Virus record (IMG/VR): IMGVR_UViG_3300046001_008203
Location: 1-31,070 of that record
Source: a virus
DNA length: 31,070 nucleotides
Direction: 5' to 3' (one strand)
The notes under the pieces are model-generated. The model had not been told where the DNA came from and searched no databases. It was given only the letters and a program-made list of their open reading frames with translations. How positions within the stretch are numbered: position 1 is the first letter of the stretch; every line of letters starts with the position of its first letter. The translations under genes were made by a program, and so were the position numbers. Shown piece by piece: positions 1 to 8,245 of the stretch.

Positions 1-2
1 CA

Positions 3-254
3 TTGGCTGAGACCAAAGATTGTACACCAAAAAATGTCGAATCATTATACATCACCTCACTAGAACTAAAGAATTACAGTCAGTATATACCAAGAAATGC
101 CGGTACAATTAGTATGACAACAGATTTACATAAAATAGTAGAAGAATTACATAAAAGAGATAAACCGAGTGTTCCATATTGTCAAAGTAAACTAAATATA
201 ATAACGACTACGGCAGAGCGTATTCAACAAGTTACAGGAACTAAACCAAGATGA
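3..254 (+). CDS. Hypothetical phage protein, 5' end cut by window edge
   Basis: The frame is open to the left edge, and the first possible start here is a TTG at 3, so the gene probably begins outside the window. The visible part is 83 residues, polar, with no membrane segment and no motif I recognise. It overlaps the next gene by ATGA, which fits translational coupling. Its place just before the endolysin suggests a late or structural-block gene, but that is position only. Confidence 0.6.
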   Translation: MAETKDCTPKNVESLYITSLELKNYSQYIPRNAGTISMTTDLHKIVEELHKRDKPSVPYCQSKLNIITTTAERIQQVTGTKPR

Positions 255-460
255 ACACACTAGAACAGTTAGTAACATTAGCTGAAGGGTATCAACGACA
301 GTATTATGATGGTAACTTATCAGCAGAAGATTTCAAAGAACTAATTGGAGATTTAAATATACTAGGTCATGTTGAAAGTCAGGCGCAACAAACAGAAAGA
401 GACCAACTATGTAGAACAGTATTAGTTGGTATTGTACAAATGGCAGGAGCTTTGAGTTAA
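251..460 (+). CDS. Small hypothetical phage protein (69 aa)
   Basis: The ATG overlaps the stop of the upstream gene (ATGA). The 69-residue product is predicted helical, with a polar N-terminal half containing an SAEDFKELI segment and a more hydrophobic C-terminal end. I recognise the general type (short helical proteins near lysis or tail genes of marine T4-like phages) but no function. The stop is followed directly by the endolysin ATG, so it is part of the same operon. Confidence 0.65.
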   Translation: MNTLEQLVTLAEGYQRQYYDGNLSAEDFKELIGDLNILGHVESQAQQTERDQLCRTVLVGIVQMAGALS

Positions 461-1072
461 ATGCAAATTACAAAAGAACAACTATCACAATTAATTCCTA
501 AAAACCCATATCTAGACCAATGGTATGAGGCTCTATCGGTATTATTACCTGATTATGAGATTAACACACCAAATCGTATTGCAGCCTTTATTGCTCAATG
601 TGCTCATGAATCTGCCAACTTCACAGCTCTACATGAGAACTTAAATTATAGGTCCGAAACACTATCTAAGGTGTGGCCTAAGAAATTCCCGCCTCTTGTT
701 GCTGAACAATACGCACACAAACCAGAAGCCATTGCTAATCGTGCTTACGCTAGTCGTATGGGTAATGGAGATGAAGCGTCTGGTGACGGATGGAAATACT
801 GTGGTCGTGGTTTAATCCAACTAACTGGTAAAGATAATTATACAGCATTTGCTGATTCAATTGGCATTACTCCAGAAGAAGTTTCTGATTATGTTCAAAC
901 ATTTGAAGGTGCAGCACAATCAGCTTGCTGGTTTTGGGAATCAAATAATTTAAATCAATATGCAGATTCTGGTGATATCGAAACAATGACCAAGCGTATC
1001 AATGGTGGCACTCTCGGTTTAGCAGACCGTAAGAAACATTACGAACACGCCAAACACGTTCTAGGAGCATAA
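461..1072 (+). CDS. Endolysin, glycoside hydrolase family 19 (chitinase-like)
   Basis: This enzyme probably cuts the glycan strands of host peptidoglycan at the end of infection. The 203-residue protein is a single GH19 domain of the usual phage size. The two catalytic acids are probably E50 (in AHESANF) and E59 (in HENLNYRSETL). The GRGLIQLTGKDNY block at about 115-127 is the typical substrate-groove signature of phage GH19 lysins. There is no signal peptide, so release to the periplasm should depend on the holin encoded next. An AGGAG lies upstream of the ATG. The family is clear; the exact substrate bond is inferred from it. Confidence 0.93.
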   Translation: MQITKEQLSQLIPKNPYLDQWYEALSVLLPDYEINTPNRIAAFIAQCAHESANFTALHENLNYRSETLSKVWPKKFPPLVAEQYAHKPEAIANRAYASRMGNGDEASGDGWKYCGRGLIQLTGKDNYTAFADSIGITPEEVSDYVQTFEGAAQSACWFWESNNLNQYADSGDIETMTKRINGGTLGLADRKKHYEHAKHVLGA

Positions 1073-1073
1073 T

Positions 1074-1475
1074 ATGCCAGAAGAAATAAAAGAAGTTAAA
1101 AAAGACGAAGATTGGATGCAGAAGAAATGGCGTCCAGCCATGGGTTGGATGTATATGTTAGTCTGTATGATGGACATGGTCGTATTCCCTGTTTTATGGA
1201 GTTTGGTTCAAGTATTGACTAAACAACCAGTAAGCCAATGGAATCCACTAACACTACAAGGCGCAGGTTTATTTCACTTAGCCATGGGTGCTGTTTTAGG
1301 TATCGCAGCATTTGGTCGTACACAAGAGAAGATGGCTGGTGCCGCAGTTAATCCTTCTCCAGTAATTACACCACTAGCTCCAGCACCGATAGTATCAGCA
1401 CCAGCACCTAGTTTTGGTTCACCAGCACCTGTGGCAAAACCAACAGGAATAACCACAAGTTTTCCACCAATCTAA
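1074..1475 (+). CDS. Holin (3TM-type family), Pro/Ala-rich tail
   Basis: Likely forms the inner-membrane lesion that releases the endolysin and sets lysis time. The 133-residue protein has a charged N terminus, then the KWRPAMGWMYMLVCMM segment leading into a membrane stretch at about 20-47, and a second at about 62-82 (GAGLFHLAMGAVLGIAAFG). This arrangement is typical of the holin-of-3TMs family found beside phage endolysins. Residues 90-133 are a Pro/Ala/Ser-rich tail, probably cytoplasmic and disordered. An AGGAG lies just upstream, within the end of the endolysin gene. Confidence 0.8.
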   Translation: MPEEIKEVKKDEDWMQKKWRPAMGWMYMLVCMMDMVVFPVLWSLVQVLTKQPVSQWNPLTLQGAGLFHLAMGAVLGIAAFGRTQEKMAGAAVNPSPVITPLAPAPIVSAPAPSFGSPAPVAKPTGITTSFPPI

Positions 1476-1484
1476 GGATAAAGA

Positions 1485-1661
1485 ATGAAAACATTAATTA
1501 CTCTTGTTATTCTAACTTTCTCATTTAGTGCTTTTGCTGAATATGAAATGAAAAAAGTCTGCCATGATAAAGAAGTAAAAGGCAAAATGACTAAGGTATG
1601 TAAAGATGTTAAGGTGCATAAAAAATTAGAAGGCACCAAAGTGCCGGAGAAGAAGAAATAA
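1485..1661 (+). CDS. Secreted small basic protein of the lysis cassette (58 aa)
   Basis: The gene starts at ATG 1485 behind an AAGGA. Residues 1-18 form a clear signal peptide (MKTLITLVILTFSFSAFA, cleavage likely after SAFA). The mature part is about 40 residues, lysine-rich, with two cysteines in CHDKEVKGKMTKVC that could form a periplasmic disulphide. The context (endolysin, holin, then a coiled-coil membrane protein) suggests a periplasmic lysis accessory factor. It lacks a lipobox, so it is not an obvious o-spanin. Function is not known. Confidence 0.75.
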   Translation: MKTLITLVILTFSFSAFAEYEMKKVCHDKEVKGKMTKVCKDVKVHKKLEGTKVPEKKK

Positions 1662-1662
1662 A

Positions 1663-2076
1663 ATGGCAACCGATGATTTAAGAGTTGATGTTGGTGTTTT
1701 GAAAACCCAAGTATTGACTTTATCTTCAATCTGTAATAAACTAGACCAAGTAATAGAAAAGTTGGTGGATCAACATGACCGCCACATCTCAAAGGTATAT
1801 GACGATATGAACAGTAATAGAAAAGAAAAAGACGCTGATATATCCGAAATACATCAGAGAATAGACACGGTATTGAGTAAAGTTGACCAATCAGAAAAAT
1901 GTATTATGGAAGAAATTAGAGGATTGAAAGAAACCATGTCCGACCATGTAGAAGCTTCAAGAAATCAATATGAAAGATTGAACCAATGGAAATGGACACT
2001 TGCCGGTGGTATCATTGTCATCACATGGTTGATTTCTCACTCAAACTTTGATACAATACTAAAAGCGTTACGTTAA
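1663..2076 (+). CDS. Coiled-coil protein with C-terminal membrane anchor
   Basis: This 137-residue protein is almost entirely heptad-like helix from about 8 to 105 (repeated Val/Leu/Ile spacing with many charged residues). One membrane segment follows at about 110-128 (KWTLAGGIIVITWLIS). That layout resembles XhlA-type phage lysis accessory proteins, and it closes the lysis cassette. It could instead be a membrane-tethered structural or anti-holin factor. The ATG lies 1 base after the stop of the secreted small protein. Confidence 0.7.
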   Translation: MATDDLRVDVGVLKTQVLTLSSICNKLDQVIEKLVDQHDRHISKVYDDMNSNRKEKDADISEIHQRIDTVLSKVDQSEKCIMEEIRGLKETMSDHVEASRNQYERLNQWKWTLAGGIIVITWLISHSNFDTILKALR

Positions 2077-2101
2077 AATAATTTTTTAGAATTGGTATAT
2101 T

Positions 2102-3109
2102 ATGAGTGTTTTTATTGACCGGACTTTTCTGCTCCGTGCTTCACCAAAATTACAGCGTTTTACCCAAAAAAAGACTGACCTCTATAATTTCAGATGTCCG
2201 CTCTGTGGAGACTCACAAAAAAATAAAACTAAATGTCGTGGCTTCGTATATCGTAAAAAAGACGATTACTTTTATATGTGCCATAACTGTAGTGTATCTA
2301 CCACATTTTATAACTTCCTAAAACAAGTGGATGAATCATTAGTAAAAGAATATCAACTAGAGAGATATAAGAATGGAACTGAACGTGGTAATTACACCAA
2401 GCCAGACTTTTCAGAAGCAAAGGAAAAGCCAGTCTTTAAAGAAAGAATACGATTGGAATCTATTGAATCGTTACCAGAAGAACATTTTGCAAAAAGATAT
2501 ATCAAGAGTAGGAAAATCCCGTTGGCATTTGAATCGCAACTATACTTTGCGCCAGACTTCAAACAGTTTGTTGAAACCTTGGGGATTGAAAAAGAGACCT
2601 TACATAAGGATGACCAACGCTTGGTTATACCGTTCTATGATAGTAAGAAGAATCTCATCGCTATTCAGGGTAGAGCATTAGGTAAGTCGGAATTAAGGTA
2701 TATCACAATCAAGCTTGATGATGACTTTGATAAGGTGTTTGGACTCGATAGGATCGACCAGGATGAAATGATATATGTAGTGGAAGGTCCTATTGACTCG
2801 ATGTTTCTACAGAATGCTGTGGCCACGGCTGATGCCAACTTAGAGTCTATTACCAAATTATTCGATAAATCCAAAGTAACTTTGGTATTTGACAATGAAC
2901 CTAGAAATAAACAGATAGTAGAAAAAATAAATTTAGCTATTGATAATCATTTCAATGTTGTGATTTGGCCAGAGTTTATTGATTCTAAAGACATTAATGA
3001 AATGGTGCTCGATGGGTTCTCACCTGACGAAATCCAAGACATTATAAGTAAAAATACCTTCGTGAATTTAAGAGCGAAAATGGAGTTTGTAAACTGGAAG
3101 AAAGTATAA
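2102..3109 (+). CDS. DNA primase, T4 gp61-like (DnaG-type)
   Basis: Makes RNA primers for lagging-strand synthesis, working with the replicative helicase. The 335-residue protein has an N-terminal zinc-binding domain (C32, C35, C60, C63) followed by a TOPRIM catalytic domain. The TOPRIM glutamate is E228 in YVVEGPIDS, and the acidic metal-binding pair is D264/E266 in VFDNE. Size and domain order match T4-like primases. It lies between the lysis block and the nucleotide-synthesis block. The start lacks a strong ribosome binding site; no better in-frame start is visible. Confidence 0.9.
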   Translation: MSVFIDRTFLLRASPKLQRFTQKKTDLYNFRCPLCGDSQKNKTKCRGFVYRKKDDYFYMCHNCSVSTTFYNFLKQVDESLVKEYQLERYKNGTERGNYTKPDFSEAKEKPVFKERIRLESIESLPEEHFAKRYIKSRKIPLAFESQLYFAPDFKQFVETLGIEKETLHKDDQRLVIPFYDSKKNLIAIQGRALGKSELRYITIKLDDDFDKVFGLDRIDQDEMIYVVEGPIDSMFLQNAVATADANLESITKLFDKSKVTLVFDNEPRNKQIVEKINLAIDNHFNVVIWPEFIDSKDINEMVLDGFSPDEIQDIISKNTFVNLRAKMEFVNWKKV

Positions 3110-3110
3110 T

Positions 3111-3755
3111 ATGAATGTGAAATTAGTATCATATACAAAAGATGTAGAGAATAGAAACTTATTAGAACAAATAGCTTATGTGGCAAGAGTATCAAACCCA
3201 GCAAATCAAAATAACAATGATAATGCTGAAAAGTTAGTTAGATATTTAATTAAACACCAACATTGGTCTCCTTTAGAAATGGTCAATGTGTGTTTGGAGA
3301 TTGAAACTACAAGAGATATTGCTAGACAAATTTTAAGACACCGTAGTTTTAGTTTCCAAGAGTTTAGTCAAAGATATGCAGTAGCTGATTTAGGTTTTGA
3401 GTATAAAGAAGCAAGATTGCAAGATGTAAAGAATAGACAAAATAGTATTAAGAATGATGATGAACAATTAAATGAAGTTTGGCTTAAATTTCAAAAAGAT
3501 GTTATATTAGAAGCCACAAAGACATATCAATGGGCTATTAATAACGGCATCGCAAAAGAACAAGCTCGAGCAGTATTACCAGAAGGAGTAACAGTTTCTA
3601 GGTTGTATATGAATGGTACCTTGCGGTCATGGGTACACTATATACAACTACGAAGCGCAAACGGAACACAAAAGGAACATCAAGATATTGCTTTAGCTTG
3701 TGCTGAAGCAATTCAACCAATATTCCCAATGATTAAAGAATTTATTACACAATAA
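3111..3755 (+). CDS. thyX: Flavin-dependent thymidylate synthase ThyX
   Basis: Methylates dUMP to dTMP with methylene-tetrahydrofolate, FAD and NADPH, supplying thymidine for phage DNA. The signature RHRx7S is intact (R76, H77, R78, S86, with R88 following). The length of 214 residues is normal for the family. It starts 1 base after the primase stop and is followed by nrdA, so dNTP supply is organised as one unit. This replaces the folate-dependent ThyA-type enzyme found in T4. Confidence 0.95.
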   Translation: MNVKLVSYTKDVENRNLLEQIAYVARVSNPANQNNNDNAEKLVRYLIKHQHWSPLEMVNVCLEIETTRDIARQILRHRSFSFQEFSQRYAVADLGFEYKEARLQDVKNRQNSIKNDDEQLNEVWLKFQKDVILEATKTYQWAINNGIAKEQARAVLPEGVTVSRLYMNGTLRSWVHYIQLRSANGTQKEHQDIALACAEAIQPIFPMIKEFITQ

Positions 3756-3776
3756 CAATAAGAAGAAGGCGATTAC

Positions 3777-5567
3777 ATGGAATACCTAGGTATCAACATT
3801 GATTTACAAAGAGATAATTTATTTGACGAACTTGGCATTAAAAGACTTAGAGAAAGCTACATGAAAGATGATGAGGAGAGTCCACAACATCGGTTTGCTT
3901 TCGTTTCAAAATCATTCGGCTCAAACACCGAACACGCTCAGAGGTTGTATGAATATTCTAGTAAGCATTGGTTATCTTATAGCACTCCCATTCTTTCTTT
4001 TGGTCGCTCTAAACGTGGTATGCCTATATCATGTTTCCTTAATTATATTGAAGATACTGCGGAAGGCCTAGTCGAAAATCTTTCAGAAACAAATTGGCTC
4101 TCTATGTTGGGAGGCGGTGTAGGTATCGGTTTTGGAATTCGTTCAGCAGATGATAAGTCTACTGGAGTTATGCCACACCTTAAAATGTATGATGCGAGTT
4201 CTTTAGCTTATCGTCAAGGTCGTACTCGCCGTGGTTCTTATGCTGCATATCTTGATATTAGTCATCCTGATATAATACCATTCCTCGAAATGAGGAAGCC
4301 GACAGGCGATCCAAATCAGCGTTGTCAAAATCTACATCACGGTATTAACATCACCGATGACTTTATGACCATCATTGAAAATTGTATGTTGGATCCTGAA
4401 GCCAATGATGATTGGGTTTTAAAAGATCCACATTCTGGTGAAATAAGAGAGACTGTATCAGCAAAGCATCTATGGCAAATGATACTAGAACTCCGTATGA
4501 TGACTGGTGAACCATACCTACATTTCATTGATACAAGTAATCGTGAATTGCCACAATGGTTAAAAGATAAAGGATTGAAAGTCCATCAATCAAATCTTTG
4601 TTCTGAAATTATTTTACCGACAAATGAACAAAGAACTGCTGTATGTTGTTTATCAAGCTTAAACTTGGAGACGTATGATGAATGGAAAGATGAACCATTA
4701 TTCCTAAAAGACGTTGCCGAAATGCTTGATAATGTTCTTAGTTATTTTATTGCTAATGCACCAGACACTATTGCTCGTGCTAGATATAGTGCTGAGAGAG
4801 AACGCTCTATTGGCATTGGTGCTCTTGGGTTCCATGCTTATCTTCAACGCAACGGTATTGCTTTTGAAGGTGTTATGGCCAAGGTAACAAATAATCGTAT
4901 ATTCAAATCAATAAGAAAGGGGTTGGATGAAGCTAATCAAATTTTGGGAGGGGAACGAGGTGAAGCTCCTGATGCTATCGGCACTGGTAAGCGGTTTAGT
5001 CATCTTATGGCTATTGCTCCAAATGCTTCTTCGTCTATCATCATGGGAAATACTAGCCCTAGTATTGAGCCTTACCGTGCTAATGCTTATAGGCAGGACA
5101 CTTTATCGGGGGCATTTTTAAATAAGAACCGATGGTTAGATGAATTGATAATTAAAGTTTCAAATGATAAATCTGAAGATTGGTATAATGATGTTTGGTC
5201 ATCCATTATCGCCAATGATGGTTCGGTTCAACATTTGGATTGGATGTCTGAGAATGATAAGGCTGTGTTTAAAACATCAATGGAGATTGACCAAAGATGG
5301 GTGGTTGAGTTGGCTTCTGATAGACAACAATACATAGACCAAGCACAATCATTAAATCTATTCTTTAGACCTGATGCTAATATTAAATATGTCCATGCCA
5401 TACATTTTACAGCATGGAAAAAAGGACTTAAAACTTTATACTACTGCCGTTCTGAAAAGATTGGTAAGGCCGATAAAGTTTCTAAGAAGATTGAAAGACA
5501 AGTTATCAAAGAGCTAGATATGACACAAATTGCTCAAGGTAACGACTGTATTGCCTGTGAAGGATAA
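3777..5567 (+). CDS. nrdA: Ribonucleotide reductase class I, large subunit NrdA
   Basis: Reduces ribonucleoside diphosphates to deoxy forms using a radical delivered by NrdB. Catalytic residues are visible: C86 and C290 (active-site disulphide pair, in ISCFL and AVCCLSSLNL), N273/C275/E277 in NLCSE, the tyrosine pair Y555-Y556 and a C-terminal redox CxxC (C591, C594). At 596 residues it is shorter than E. coli NrdA and starts directly in the catalytic region, so it appears to lack the N-terminal ATP-cone that mediates dATP inhibition; it may escape that feedback (inference). A GAAGG precedes the ATG. Confidence 0.95.
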   Translation: MEYLGINIDLQRDNLFDELGIKRLRESYMKDDEESPQHRFAFVSKSFGSNTEHAQRLYEYSSKHWLSYSTPILSFGRSKRGMPISCFLNYIEDTAEGLVENLSETNWLSMLGGGVGIGFGIRSADDKSTGVMPHLKMYDASSLAYRQGRTRRGSYAAYLDISHPDIIPFLEMRKPTGDPNQRCQNLHHGINITDDFMTIIENCMLDPEANDDWVLKDPHSGEIRETVSAKHLWQMILELRMMTGEPYLHFIDTSNRELPQWLKDKGLKVHQSNLCSEIILPTNEQRTAVCCLSSLNLETYDEWKDEPLFLKDVAEMLDNVLSYFIANAPDTIARARYSAERERSIGIGALGFHAYLQRNGIAFEGVMAKVTNNRIFKSIRKGLDEANQILGGERGEAPDAIGTGKRFSHLMAIAPNASSSIIMGNTSPSIEPYRANAYRQDTLSGAFLNKNRWLDELIIKVSNDKSEDWYNDVWSSIIANDGSVQHLDWMSENDKAVFKTSMEIDQRWVVELASDRQQYIDQAQSLNLFFRPDANIKYVHAIHFTAWKKGLKTLYYCRSEKIGKADKVSKKIERQVIKELDMTQIAQGNDCIACEG

Positions 5568-5568
5568 A

Positions 5569-5955
5569 ATGTCGTATTCAGAAAAAGTACTAGACCATTA
5601 TGAGAATCCTAGAAATGTAGGTACTTTTGATAAAGATGAAATAAATGTTGGTACAGGTTTAGTCGGTGCCCCTGCTTGTGGTGATGTGATGAGACTTCAA
5701 ATTAAAGTAGAAGAAGGAGTTATCACGGATGCTAAATTTAAAACATACGGATGTGGTTCTGCAATTGCTTCGAGTTCGTTGGTTACAGAATGGGTTAAAG
5801 GAAAAACAATTGCCGAAGCAGGAACAATTACAAATTCCAAAATCGCAGAAGAATTAGCTTTACCACCAGTTAAGATTCATTGCTCTATTTTAGCTGAAGA
5901 TGCAATCAAAGCAGCAATCAAAGACTACGAACTTAAATGTTCATGTGGAGTATAA
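5569..5955 (+). CDS. iscU: Fe-S cluster scaffold protein IscU
   Basis: Scaffold on which [2Fe-2S] clusters are built before transfer to carriers. The 128-residue protein has all expected ligands: C37 with D39 (PACGDVM), C62 (YGCGSAIASSS) and C105 next to H104 (KIHCSILAEDA). The LPPVK recognition motif for the HscA/HscB chaperones is present at 98-102, so it should engage host chaperones. ATG 5569 is chosen because an AAGGA sits just before it; an upstream in-frame ATG lies inside nrdA. It is placed between nrdA and nrdB, with the A-type carrier next. No IscS or chaperone gene is seen here, so the host would supply them. Confidence 0.93.
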   Translation: MSYSEKVLDHYENPRNVGTFDKDEINVGTGLVGAPACGDVMRLQIKVEEGVITDAKFKTYGCGSAIASSSLVTEWVKGKTIAEAGTITNSKIAEELALPPVKIHCSILAEDAIKAAIKDYELKCSCGV

Positions 5956-5956
5956 A

Positions 5957-6280
5957 ATGGTAGAAGTTACAGAAAACGCATTAGAAAAGATTAGAGATTT
6001 ACTTGCTAATGAACAAAATCCAAAATTAGCAGTAAGAATGTTTGTTGAGGGTGGAGGTTGTAGTGGTTTCCAATATGGTTTTACAATGGATGAAGATGTA
6101 GGTGATGACGATTTTGTTATTGAACAAGACGGTGCCAAATTTGTTGTTGATATGTTATCAGCACAATATTTAACTGGTGCTAAAGTAGATTATAAAACTG
6201 AAAAGTTCGATTCCCAATTTGTTATTATCAATCCAAATGCAAAATCAACTTGTGGTTGTGGTTCCTCATTTAACGCATAG
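5957..6280 (+). CDS. erpA: A-type Fe-S carrier protein ErpA
   Basis: Accepts Fe-S clusters from IscU and hands them to target enzymes. The 107-residue protein keeps the three family cysteines: C35 (VEGGGCSGFQYGF) and C99/C101 (STCGCGSSF). The wording of both blocks, including NPNAKSTCGCGSSF, is closer to ErpA than to IscA or SufA. The start at 5957 follows a GGAG and lies one base after the iscU stop; the longer upstream reading overlaps iscU and has no ribosome binding site. With IscU it forms a minimal assembly-and-delivery pair inside the ribonucleotide reductase operon. Confidence 0.92.
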   Translation: MVEVTENALEKIRDLLANEQNPKLAVRMFVEGGGCSGFQYGFTMDEDVGDDDFVIEQDGAKFVVDMLSAQYLTGAKVDYKTEKFDSQFVIINPNAKSTCGCGSSFNA

Positions 6281-6291
6281 AGAAAAAAAAC

Positions 6292-7275
6292 ATGATTAAA
6301 AAATTAGAATTAAATATTACAGATGAAAGAACATACTTTAAGCCTTTCAATTATCCTTGGGCTTATGATGCATGGTTGAAACACGAGCAGTCGCATTGGT
6401 TACATACAGAAGTGCCAATGATTGAAGATGTAAAAGATTGGAAGAAAAAACTATCCAAAGAAGAAAAACAATTCTTGACGCACATCTTCCGTTTCTTTAC
6501 ACAAGGTGATATTGATGTGGCTGGTGGATATGTACATAATTATCTTCCTTATTTTCCACAACCAGAAGTAAGAATGATGTTAATGGGTTTTGCCGCTCGT
6601 GAAGCACTCCATGTGGCCGCATACTCACATTTAATTGAAACATTGGGTTTACCTGAAACAACATACAATGAATTCATGGAATACAAAGAGATGGCTGAGA
6701 AGCATGACTATGTTTTAGGTGTTGCTAGTAAAAATTCTACTAAAGAAAGTACAGCTACACACATTGCAGTATTCTCTGCCTTTACTGAAGGTATGCAATT
6801 ATTCTCCTCATTCATTATGTTATTAAATTTCCCACGCCACGGTAAAATGAAAGGTATGGGTCAAATTGTAACATGGTCAATCGTTGATGAAACACAACAT
6901 TGTGAATCGATGATTAGATTGTTTAGAACTTATATTGAAGAAAACCGTGAAATTTGGAACGATGAATTAAAGTCCAGTATATATACTATAGCTGAAAAGA
7001 TGGTTGAACTAGAAGATAAGTTTATTGACTTGGCGTTTCAAATGGGTGCCATGGAAGATTTAACAGCCGATGATGTAAAGAAGTATATTCGTTATATTTG
7101 TGACCGCCGATTGATTTCTCTTGGACTCAAAGGTGTATTCAAAGTGAAAAAGAATCCTTTACCGTGGGTTGAGGAAATGATTAATGCACCGACGCACACC
7201 AATTTCTTTGAGAATCGTGCAACAGATTATGCCAAAGGAGCTCTATCGGGAAATTGGGACGAAGTTTGGGCTTAA
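6292..7275 (+). CDS. nrdB: Ribonucleotide reductase class I, small subunit NrdB
   Basis: Holds the di-iron centre and tyrosyl radical that drives NrdA. Metal ligands are recognisable: D73 (or D75), E104, H107, E166, E200 and H203. Y111 lies four residues after H107, the spacing of the radical tyrosine, so this looks like a tyrosyl-radical enzyme rather than a radical-free class. The length of 327 is within family range. It is separated from nrdA by iscU and erpA; the 11-base gap upstream is A-rich with only a weak ribosome binding site. Confidence 0.95.
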   Translation: MIKKLELNITDERTYFKPFNYPWAYDAWLKHEQSHWLHTEVPMIEDVKDWKKKLSKEEKQFLTHIFRFFTQGDIDVAGGYVHNYLPYFPQPEVRMMLMGFAAREALHVAAYSHLIETLGLPETTYNEFMEYKEMAEKHDYVLGVASKNSTKESTATHIAVFSAFTEGMQLFSSFIMLLNFPRHGKMKGMGQIVTWSIVDETQHCESMIRLFRTYIEENREIWNDELKSSIYTIAEKMVELEDKFIDLAFQMGAMEDLTADDVKKYIRYICDRRLISLGLKGVFKVKKNPLPWVEEMINAPTHTNFFENRATDYAKGALSGNWDEVWA

Positions 7276-7287
7276 AAAAGGAAGAAG

Positions 7288-7473
7288 ATGACGGAGAAAA
7301 CTTTATCAGGAGATTGTCTGAGTTGTGAATCAACTTACACTATACATTTTATGGAAGAAATGGTCTCACAAGAATTACCAGAACATTGCCCCTTCTGTGG
7401 TGAAACCATAGAAGAATTATCCGAGGACTATATAGAGGATGACGATGAACTGGAAGATGAGGAATGGGACTAA
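7288..7473 (+). CDS. Zinc-ribbon protein with acidic tail (61 aa)
   Basis: Two CxxC pairs (C10/C13 and C34/C37) form a small zinc ribbon. The last 20 residues are almost all Asp/Glu. Such proteins often bind nucleic acid or RNA polymerase, but no specific role is visible. AAGGAAG gives a good ribosome binding site. It is in the nrd operon and overlaps the following GIY-YIG gene by 10 bases. Confidence 0.75.
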   Translation: MTEKTLSGDCLSCESTYTIHFMEEMVSQELPEHCPFCGETIEELSEDYIEDDDELEDEEWD

Positions 7474-7898
7474 ACTGGACATATAATGGCAAAGATTTTA
7501 CCGAAGATTTGGTTGGTAATAATTACGGGTTCGTGTATCAGATAACTAATCTGACGAATGGTAGAAAATACATAGGCAAGAAATTCTTTTACTCTGCCAA
7601 AACCAAGCAAGTCAAAGGTAAGAAAAAGAAGTACAAAGCTTCAAGCAATTGGCAAACTTACTATGGGAGTAGTGACAACCTGACCAAAGATGTGTTACAA
7701 TTGGGTCATGAAAACTTTAAAAGAGAGATATTACATCTTTGCCTTACCAAAGGTGAATGTGGTTATCTCGAAGCTAAAGAACAATTTAGGAATAATGTCC
7801 TAGAGACCGACAACTATTATAACTCATGGATAATGGTTAGAGTTAGGAAAGACCACATTAAAGGATACAATGCTAGAATTCTTACGGAGTATAAGTAA
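7464..7898 (+). CDS. GIY-YIG family putative endonuclease
   Basis: The 144-residue protein opens with a divergent GIY-YIG core: YGFVYQITNL followed by GRKYIGKKFF at about 21-42. A lysine-rich stretch (about 48-60) and the SSNWQTYYGSS block follow, then a conserved acidic residue region (GECGYLEAKEQF). This is the pattern of a family often annotated as putative SegE-like endonucleases in T4-like phages. It could be a free-standing homing nuclease or a repair/resolution enzyme; no flanking intron is seen. It overlaps both neighbours. Confidence 0.75.
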   Translation: MGLNWTYNGKDFTEDLVGNNYGFVYQITNLTNGRKYIGKKFFYSAKTKQVKGKKKKYKASSNWQTYYGSSDNLTKDVLQLGHENFKREILHLCLTKGECGYLEAKEQFRNNVLETDNYYNSWIMVRVRKDHIKGYNARILTEYK

Positions 7899-8211
7899 AC
7901 AGCCTTATGATACCATCACTTTTATATCAGGAGATAAAAAAGATTCTCTTGAGGTAATGGCAAACTGTTATAAGGATAGTGGTACAAAATTAGGTGGTTC
8001 GGAATTAGGAGATACATTTGATATCATCTTATTTAAAGAAGATATGGATGGCAAACTTATTGAGCCAGATAGATTTGAAGCCATACTTATGGAACCACTA
8101 GAGTATATTTCCACTTTGATAAAAGGTGATTGGTATGGTATTATTGCCAGAAAGACTACCACTTCCCAAAAATTTGTTGATGCTATATTTGACAAATTGA
8201 TAGAAGTATGA
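7870..8211 (+). CDS. Hypothetical phage protein (113 aa)
   Basis: Starts at an ATG 29 bases inside the end of the GIY-YIG gene, without a strong ribosome binding site, so it is probably translated by coupling. The sequence is mixed alpha/beta with no cysteine-rich or membrane motif and no family I recognise. Its last codons contain the -35 box of the promoter for the rnh gene. Confidence 0.65.
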   Translation: MLEFLRSISKQPYDTITFISGDKKDSLEVMANCYKDSGTKLGGSELGDTFDIILFKEDMDGKLIEPDRFEAILMEPLEYISTLIKGDWYGIIARKTTTSQKFVDAIFDKLIEV

Positions 8212-8217
8212 TATAAT
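8189..8217 (+). promoter_or_regulatory. Consensus sigma70 promoter before rnh
   Basis: TTGACA at 8189-8194 and TATAAT at 8212-8217 with a 17-bp spacer: both boxes match the bacterial consensus exactly. It is embedded in the end of the preceding gene and lies about 28 bp before the rnh ATG. No TGTTGT-N6-ACAACA palindrome lies upstream, and the GGT that usually follows the -10 box in this genome is absent, so it may escape the control seen at the other promoters. Confidence 0.8.
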
Positions 8218-8245
8218 AGAGTTTTGAAACTATTGAAAGTTTGTT

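Noticed and set aside
1472-1792. 106-codon - strand frame over the lysis genes
   Set aside because: It is antisense to the signal-peptide gene at 1485 and the coiled-coil gene at 1663, which have ribosome sites and sensible proteins.
7464-7898. Intron near nrd genes with the GIY-YIG gene as its homing enzyme
   Set aside because: nrdA, nrdB and the flanking genes are uninterrupted and the nuclease gene overlaps both neighbours, so no intron is present.
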